Translations under genes and position numbers: made by a program
Shown: one piece after another, positions 5,481-9,194 of the stretch
Layout: every line of letters starts with the position of its first letter
Numbering within the stretch: the first letter of the stretch is position 1
Origin: Ruminococcaceae bacterium UBA2806
GTDB taxonomy: Bacteria; Bacillota; Clostridia; Oscillospirales; Acutalibacteraceae
NCBI GenBank assembly: GCA_002351795.1
Contig: DEHG01000131.1
Coordinates: 1-9,194 of the forward strand
DNA length: 9,194 nucleotides
Direction of reading: 5' to 3'
Notes under the pieces: model-generated
Told to the model about the DNA's origin: nothing
Seen by the model: only the letters and a program-made list of their open reading frames with translations
Database searches by the model: none

Positions 5481-7361
5481 TCAAAGCTTTTTGATAAACA
5501 GACAGCGAATTGAATTGAGTACGGCAAGCACCATTACTCCGACATCCGCAAATATCGCTATCCACATATTTGCAATGCCCAGAGCACCGAGCAAAAGACA
5601 GATAAGCTTTATTCCTATAGATACTCTGATGTTTTCTTTTACAATTCTCAGGCATTTTCTTGATATGCGTATCGCCTTTGCAAGCTTTACCGGGTCGTCA
5701 TCCATAAGAACAATATCCGCAGCCTCAATTGCAGCGTCAGAACCCATTGCGCCCATTGCTATGCCTATATCCGCCCTTGATAGAACAGGCGCATCGTTTA
5801 TCCCGTCACCGACAAATACAAGAGTCTCTCCCCTGCCCTTGGCGGCAAGAAGCTCCTCTGTTTTTTCAACCTTATCTGACGGAAGCAGCTCATAATATAC
5901 CTCATCTATTTTAAGCTTTTCCGCAGTTTCTTTCGCAGCGCCCGAATGATCTCCAGTAAGCATAACTGTCTTTGTAACGCCGCAGGTTTTCAGCCTTTTT
6001 ACCGCTTCGGCAGATGTCGGCTTTATTACATCAGATATTATTATCCGTCCTATGTATTTATCATTTTCGGCAGCATATACAACAGTACCGCCGCCTTCAT
6101 ATTCGGGGACTTTTATCCCTTTCATATTCATAAGCTTTGCATTGCCTACAGATATCCTGCTGCCGTCTATAACGGCATTTATACCGTGACCGGCAAGCTC
6201 CTCAATATTTTCCGCTTTTTTCCTGACATTACTTTTATCGGCTTTTTTTATCGTCATTGCTATAGGATGGCTTGAATACTGCTCTGCGGCAGCTGCAATT
6301 GATATAAGCTCATCCTTTTCTATTCCCTGCGGTTCAACGCTTACGACTTCAAACACTCCTTTAGTAAGTGTTCCTGTTTTATCAAATACAACAGTCTTTG
6401 TCTTTGACAGCATTTCAAGATAATTTGAGCCTTTTATGAGGATGCCATCTCTGCTTGCGCCGCCGATGCCTGCAAAAAAGCTGAGCGGTATGCTTATTAC
6501 CAATGCACAGGGACAGCTTATTACAAGGAATGTCAAAGCCCTGTATATCCAGCTTATCCATGCCGGATCTCCTGACAGTATAAGCATATTTATCAGCGGG
6601 GGAAATACCGCAAGGGCAAGCGCACCGAATACAACTGCCGGAGTATATATCCTTGCGAACCTGGTTATAAAATCCTCGGAGCGGGATTTCCTGGAGCTTG
6701 CATTTTCCACAAGATCAAGTATCTTTGAAACGGTCGATTCCCCGAATTCCTTTGTTGTCCTTATTTTCAGCAGACCGCTCTGATTAATGCATCCGCTTAT
6801 TACCTCGTCGCCTTCGCTGACATCTCTCGGAAGGCTCTCACCCGTAAGCGCCGCTGTATCCAGTGTTGAACGCCCCTCGGTAACTATTCCGTCGATCGGC
6901 ACCTTTTCACCCGGCTGAACCACAATAACAGTACCCGGTTCAACCTCATCAGGGTCTACCCTTTCAAGCTTTCCGTCTGTTTCGATATTTGCATAATCGG
7001 GACGGATATCCATAAGCTCCGAAATACTTCTGCGGCTTTTTCCAACGGCATAGCTTTCAAACAGCTCTCCTATCTGATAAAAAAGCATAACGGCTATAGC
7101 TTCAAGATAGTCGCCCCCAGTCGTGACGGCAATTATCAAAGCGCCTACTGTTGCCAGCGCCATTAGAAAACATTCATCAAAAGGCTGCCTGTTTATAATT
7201 CCCTTTCCTGCTTTTATCAGTATATCATATCCGATTATGAGATACGGTATCAGCAGCAGTGCAAATTTTACTATCCCCTCAACCGGCAGCAGCATGAATA
7301 CTATCATCAGTATAATGCATATTATTATCCGGTATAATTTACTTTTTTGCTTTTTTGTCAT
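5481..7361 (-). CDS. P1B-type Zn/Cd/Pb-translocating ATPase lacking HMA domain
   Basis: This 626-residue membrane pump should export divalent soft metals using ATP. Motifs in order: actuator TGES (173-176), the transmembrane metal site CPC (283-285) in FLVISCPCALVIS, the phosphorylated Asp D327 in DKTGTLT, the P1B-specific SSHP (363-366), TGD (469-471) and GDGINDAP (518-525). K585 in IGIKL and D606 in FADVGVMVLAVLNS mark the zinc/cadmium/lead subtype (ZntA/CadA-like) and argue against copper. Eight membrane segments are visible, near 11-27, 31-48, 61-80, 84-105, 240-262, 272-300, 577-595 and 597-618. ZntA/CadA usually carry an N-terminal metal-binding domain; here the chain starts just before the first helix, and that domain is encoded separately upstream. 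The start has AAGGGG eight bases before ATG. A palindrome at 7377-7398 lies just ahead of it. Confidence 0.95.
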   Translation of the reverse strand: MTKKQKSKLYRIIICIILMIVFMLLPVEGIVKFALLLIPYLIIGYDILIKAGKGIINRQPFDECFLMALATVGALIIAVTTGGDYLEAIAVMLFYQIGELFESYAVGKSRRSISELMDIRPDYANIETDGKLERVDPDEVEPGTVIVVQPGEKVPIDGIVTEGRSTLDTAALTGESLPRDVSEGDEVISGCINQSGLLKIRTTKEFGESTVSKILDLVENASSRKSRSEDFITRFARIYTPAVVFGALALAVFPPLINMLILSGDPAWISWIYRALTFLVISCPCALVISIPLSFFAGIGGASRDGILIKGSNYLEMLSKTKTVVFDKTGTLTKGVFEVVSVEPQGIEKDELISIAAAAEQYSSHPIAMTIKKADKSNVRKKAENIEELAGHGINAVIDGSRISVGNAKLMNMKGIKVPEYEGGGTVVYAAENDKYIGRIIISDVIKPTSAEAVKRLKTCGVTKTVMLTGDHSGAAKETAEKLKIDEVYYELLPSDKVEKTEELLAAKGRGETLVFVGDGINDAPVLSRADIGIAMGAMGSDAAIEAADIVLMDDDPVKLAKAIRISRKCLRIVKENIRVSIGIKLICLLLGALGIANMWIAIFADVGVMVLAVLNSIRCLFIKKL

Positions 7362-7376
7362 AATAAAAACCCCTTA

Positions 7377-7398
7377 CGATTAAAAGATTGTTTAATCG
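7377..7398. promoter_or_regulatory. Second operator copy, in front of the ATPase gene
   Basis: CGATTAAA (7377-7384) and TTTAATCG (7391-7398) are perfect inverted arms around AGATTG. Aligned to the palindrome at 7690-7709, this copy has the same core in the same phase and differs at two of twenty bases; identity continues into the TT that follows. It lies within about 40 bases of the ATPase start. On the - strand a TATATT lies ten bases upstream of the site, similar to the -10/operator distance at the HMA promoter, but no -35 is recognisable there. Confidence 0.6.
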
Positions 7399-7408
7399 TT
7401 GATCGTAA

Positions 7409-7438
7409 ATATAAGCACTCACCAGAGAGTGCTTATAT
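7409..7438 (-). other. 12-bp perfect hairpin between HMA and ATPase genes
   Basis: ATATAAGCACTC (7409-7420) and GAGTGCTTATAT (7427-7438) are perfectly complementary around a six-base loop (ACCAGA on the + strand). It starts eight bases after the HMA stop codon, in the transcribed direction. No U-run follows on the - strand (TTTACG), so it is a poor terminator. It could instead be an RNA processing or stability element that sets different amounts of the two proteins, or a partial attenuator. Confidence 0.55.
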
Positions 7439-7445
7439 AATGATA

Positions 7446-7664
7446 TCAATAAAAGATCTCGCAGTCAGGCTCGATTTTGCGGCAGGCATTCAGTACTCTT
7501 CCCATAACCTCCTGAGGATCTGCACCTTCCTCAAATTCGACCTTCATTTTAAGGGTCATATAGTTCACGACTGCATCCTTGACGCCTTCTGTCTTTTTTG
7601 CAGCGGTTTCCATTTTGGACGCACAATTTGCACAGTCCACCTCGATTTTATATGTCTTTTTCAT
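7446..7664 (-). CDS. Stand-alone heavy-metal-associated (HMA) domain protein
   Basis: A 72-residue ferredoxin-like metal-binding domain, the unit normally fused to the N-terminus of P1B ATPases. The metal motif is DCANCA (residues 10-15, ligands C11 and C14, with D10 as expected for zinc/cadmium binders). The rest follows the beta-alpha-beta pattern: KTEGVKDAVVNY, LKMKVEFEEG, then a helix. Two further Cys (C60, C68) near the acidic C-terminus might add ligands. It is soluble, with no membrane segment. The start ATG at 7664 has GAGGTG (7672-7677 on the + strand) seven bases upstream. It lies 84 bases ahead of the ATPase that lacks this domain. It probably delivers metal to the pump or senses metal for it; a role as a free chaperone is also possible. 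Confidence 0.92.
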   Translation of the reverse strand: MKKTYKIEVDCANCASKMETAAKKTEGVKDAVVNYMTLKMKVEFEEGADPQEVMGRVLNACRKIEPDCEIFY

Positions 7665-7689
7665 ATCTTAACACCTCACTGATAAAATT

Positions 7690-7709
7690 GATTAAACAAT
7701 TGTTTAATC
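7690..7709. promoter_or_regulatory. Perfect 20-bp palindromic operator of the HMA/ATPase genes
   Basis: GATTAAACAATTGTTTAATC is a perfect palindrome. On the - strand it begins nine bases after the -10 element, so it covers about +2 to +22 of the transcript, where a bound repressor would block initiation. Its TAAACA-N2-TGTTTA core resembles operators of ArsR/SmtB-type metal sensors (CzrA/ZiaR style). No such regulator gene is in the window. The family assignment is inference; the palindrome is seen directly. Confidence 0.75.
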
Positions 7710-7718
7710 GTTAAATTA

Positions 7719-7747
7719 ACTATACCACTTTACTCTCTATTTGTCAA
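7719..7747 (-). promoter_or_regulatory. Consensus sigma-A promoter of the HMA/ATPase genes
   Basis: Read on the - strand, TTGACA (7747-7742) is followed after exactly 17 bases by TATAGT (7724-7719). Transcription should start near 7712, about 48 bases before the HMA start codon. A near-perfect core promoter with a palindrome on the start site fits a gene pair that is repressed until metal is present. Confidence 0.88.
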
Positions 7748-7812
7748 TAGAAGTTAATGTAAATATCTGGAGATTTTTTATTTTTTACATATCTTTTTTC
7801 ATATCTATGATG

Positions 7813-7866
7813 TATAATAGTATTGATATGTATGCCATATACAAATACTAAAGAAACATAAGGAGA
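7813..7866 (+). promoter_or_regulatory. Probable promoter region and RBS of the GNAT gene
   Basis: TATAAT lies at 7813-7818 in an AT-rich stretch. The -35 is unclear: TTTACA at 7784-7789 is 23 bases away, which is too far. A second candidate, TTGATA 7823-7828 with TACTAA 7846-7851, has the right 17-base spacing but a poor -10. The ribosome binding site AAGGAGA (7860-7866) decides the GTG start at 7873. Confidence 0.5.
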
Positions 7867-7872
7867 ATAACA

Positions 7873-8736
7873 GTGGAATACGAGATCATAAGCAATTACA
7901 GAAAAAACGATGAACTGAGAAGCTCATTCAACAGTCTTGCTGAAAGGACGTTCGGGCTTAGCTTTGAAGGCTGGTACAAAAACGGATTCTGGAACGAAAA
8001 ATACATACCCTATTCTGTATTGTATGAAGGAAATATTATAGCGAATGTTTCCGTAAATATCATCAACTGCACAGTAAAAGGAAACAAACGCCGATACATA
8101 CAGCTCGGTACTGTCATGACAGATGAACGTTTCCGCAAGCAGGGACTTTCACGGGTACTTATGGAGAAGATACTTGAAGAATATTCGGAATGTGACGGTA
8201 TTTTCCTGTACGCAAATGACGAGGTACTTGATTTCTACCCGAAATTCGGCTTTTGTAAGGCTGATGAATACCGTTTCCGTACAGATGTAAACACAGACAG
8301 ACCTTCATGTGCTGAAATGCTGCCAATGAAAAGCCATGAGGATCATGCAGAATTTCTCAAACTTAAAAGCAGACTGAGCAGCAGAAGTCCTGTTGTTACA
8401 GATACCGATGATCTTTTGATGTTTTATCTTTCCCAGTTCATGCAGGAAAATGTGTATAAGATAAAAGGCTCAGACTGTCTGGTTATCGCTGAAATTGAGG
8501 ATGACGAGCTTACTGTATATGATATCCTTTCAGACAAGCCCGTTGATACATATGAGATATGCTGCTGCTTCGGAAGTGAGATCAAAAAGGCAAACTTTTC
8601 ATTCATTCCAGAAAACAGTTCTGCACTTAAAAAATATCTCTATAAAGAGGATGACACAACATTTTTTGTCCTTGGCAGCACACTTATAAACGACTTGCCC
8701 GATATTCTTTCCTTCCCCGCACTCATACATGCATAA
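7873..8736 (+). CDS. GNAT family N-acetyltransferase
   Basis: The 287-residue protein has a GNAT domain in its first half, which should transfer an acetyl group from acetyl-CoA. Motif A is visible as QLGTVMTDERFRKQGLSRVLMEKIL (77-101), with the CoA-phosphate-binding RKQGLS in place of the classic R/Q-x-x-G-x-G/A. Motif B is YANDEVLDFYPKFGF (113-127), where F-Y-x-K-x-G-F is typical. The second half (about 140-287) is probably a diverged second domain as in Eis-like two-domain proteins; CCC at 187 residues or beyond and the ending SFPALIHA are distinctive but not diagnostic. The acceptor is unknown. The start is GTG with AAGGAGA six bases upstream. It is divergent from the HMA gene, stands alone, and is closed by the terminator at 8745-8792. 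Confidence 0.85.
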   Translation: MEYEIISNYRKNDELRSSFNSLAERTFGLSFEGWYKNGFWNEKYIPYSVLYEGNIIANVSVNIINCTVKGNKRRYIQLGTVMTDERFRKQGLSRVLMEKILEEYSECDGIFLYANDEVLDFYPKFGFCKADEYRFRTDVNTDRPSCAEMLPMKSHEDHAEFLKLKSRLSSRSPVVTDTDDLLMFYLSQFMQENVYKIKGSDCLVIAEIEDDELTVYDILSDKPVDTYEICCCFGSEIKKANFSFIPENSSALKKYLYKEDDTTFFVLGSTLINDLPDILSFPALIHA

Positions 8737-8744
8737 AGTATAAT

Positions 8745-8792
8745 AAAAACCTGAGCCGCCGCACTTTTCAGTTGCGTAGACTCAGGTTTTTT
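8745..8792. terminator. Bidirectional intrinsic terminator after the GNAT gene
   Basis: AAAACCTGAG (8746-8755) pairs with CTCAGGTTTT (8781-8790), with an inner CGCA/TGCG (8760-8763/8773-8776). T-runs follow on both strands. It lies nine bases after the GNAT stop and should end that transcript. It could also catch leftward transcripts from the epimerase side. Confidence 0.88.
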
Positions 8793-8846
8793 GGTTCGGA
8801 TAAGATGTATGGGAACATACTCTGTTAATCATGATATGACAATAAC

Positions 8847-8878
8847 GGCATCTCTGAAACCTGCTTTTCAGTGATGCC
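8847..8878. other. Hairpin downstream of the epimerase gene
   Basis: GGCATC (8847-8852) pairs with GATGCC (8873-8878) and CTGAAA (8854-8859) with TTTCAG (8866-8871), with one T-T mismatch between the two blocks. No proper T-run follows on either strand, so it may be a weak terminator or an RNA stability element at the 3' end of the leftward epimerase transcript. A smaller hairpin, GTATG-GGAA-CATAC, lies at 8807-8820. Confidence 0.45.
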
Positions 8879-8969
8879 ATTAATTCTTACAGATCGTATT
8901 TTTCCATAAGTGAATTGAACTGATTATTATTCCGGAAAAATGATGAATTGATCCATTTACATTTCTTGT

Positions 8970-9194
8970 TCACATATAGAATTCCTTGTACCATTCTGCA
9001 AATTTTCTCAGACCTTCACGAATAGAAGTACTTGGCTTGAATCCGTAATCTCTTTCAAGAGCGTCAGTATCCGCATATGTTATCGGTACATCGCCCGGCT
9101 GCATGGGAACAAGCTCTTTATGAGCCTCAAAATCATAATCCTGCGGCAGCACTCCTGCTTTAACAAGCTCTTCTGAAAGTATCTGAACAAAATC
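8970..9194 (-). CDS. NAD-dependent nucleotide-sugar epimerase, C-terminal part (partial)
   Basis: Seventy-four residues of the C-terminus are present; the rest lies beyond the window edge, and the frame stays open to base 9194. The motifs MQPGDVPITYADTDALERD and YGFKPSTSIREGLRKFAEW, ending in YKEFY, are typical of the short-chain dehydrogenase-like UDP-glucuronate 4-epimerase group (CapI/LspL type). These interconvert UDP-glucuronate and UDP-galacturonate for cell-surface polysaccharides. A GTG at 9152 could pass as a start, but the upstream residues DFVQILSEELVKAG continue the family pattern, so it is internal. The NAD-binding GxxGxxG and the YxxxK catalytic pair are not in the window, so activity cannot be judged. 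UDP-glucose 4-epimerase or a dehydratase remain alternatives. Confidence 0.88.
   Translation of the reverse strand, partial: DFVQILSEELVKAGVLPQDYDFEAHKELVPMQPGDVPITYADTDALERDYGFKPSTSIREGLRKFAEWYKEFYM

Noticed and set aside
5474..5494. Terminator between the convergent DUF89 and ATPase genes
   Set aside because: ATCAAA-GCTT-TTTGAT (5479-5494) is AT-rich with only six pairs and lies mostly inside the ATPase coding end; too weak to call.
5464..5895. 143-residue open frame on the + strand opposite the ATPase
   Set aside because: It is antisense to a strongly conserved ATPase region and has no family motif or good RBS; Ser/Ile-rich content is typical of the complementary frame.
6436..6783. 115-residue open frame on the + strand inside the ATPase gene
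   Set aside because: It is the shadow of the membrane part of the ATPase on the other strand, with no independent support.
7347..7682. 111-residue + strand frame across the HMA gene
   Set aside because: It covers the hairpin, the operator copy and the HMA gene on the opposite strand; the HMA motif, RBS and promoter decide for the - strand.

Overview
The window looks like the chromosome of an anaerobic, low-to-mid GC Firmicute of the Ruminococcus/Oscillospiraceae type. The evidence is a tetrahydrofolate (THF) riboswitch ahead of folE, an alpha/beta-type small acid-soluble spore protein, a Clostridia-style YolD-like protein, strong AGGAGG ribosome binding sites and AT-rich sigma-A promoters. 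The genus is an inference from these gene types, not from a database match.

Left part (1-3479, + strand): a folate biosynthesis operon. A promoter (17-48) leads into a THF-I riboswitch aptamer (52-147). Its expression platform (166-234) is a hairpin with a U-run that also contains the folE Shine-Dalgarno sequence. The genes are tightly packed: folE (GTP cyclohydrolase I), an HD-domain phosphohydrolase that starts at TTG inside the folE stop region, folP (dihydropteroate synthase), a fused folB-folK (aldolase plus pyrophosphokinase) and folA (dihydrofolate reductase). Together they run from GTP to THF except for two steps. FolC is absent here. No Nudix-type dihydroneopterin-triphosphate pyrophosphatase is present either, which makes the HD protein a candidate for that step.

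Middle part (3480-5473, + strand): a small acid-soluble spore protein gene (ssp) is followed by 311 bases without a gene. Those bases hold a branched, perfectly paired RNA-like structure (3795-3902), a strong terminator (3927-3978) and an extended -10 promoter (4049-4057). Then come a YolD-like protein and a DUF89 family protein, probably co-transcribed.

Right part (5474-9194): on the - strand lies a zinc/cadmium/lead-type P1B ATPase without an N-terminal metal-binding domain, preceded by a separate 72-residue HMA protein. The HMA gene has a consensus promoter (TTGACA-17-TATAGT) with a 20-bp perfect palindrome just downstream. A near-identical copy of that palindrome lies in front of the ATPase gene, so one metal-responsive repressor probably acts at both sites. 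A 12-bp perfect hairpin separates the two genes. A GNAT acetyltransferase follows on the + strand with a bidirectional terminator. The window ends in the C-terminal part of a nucleotide-sugar epimerase on the - strand.
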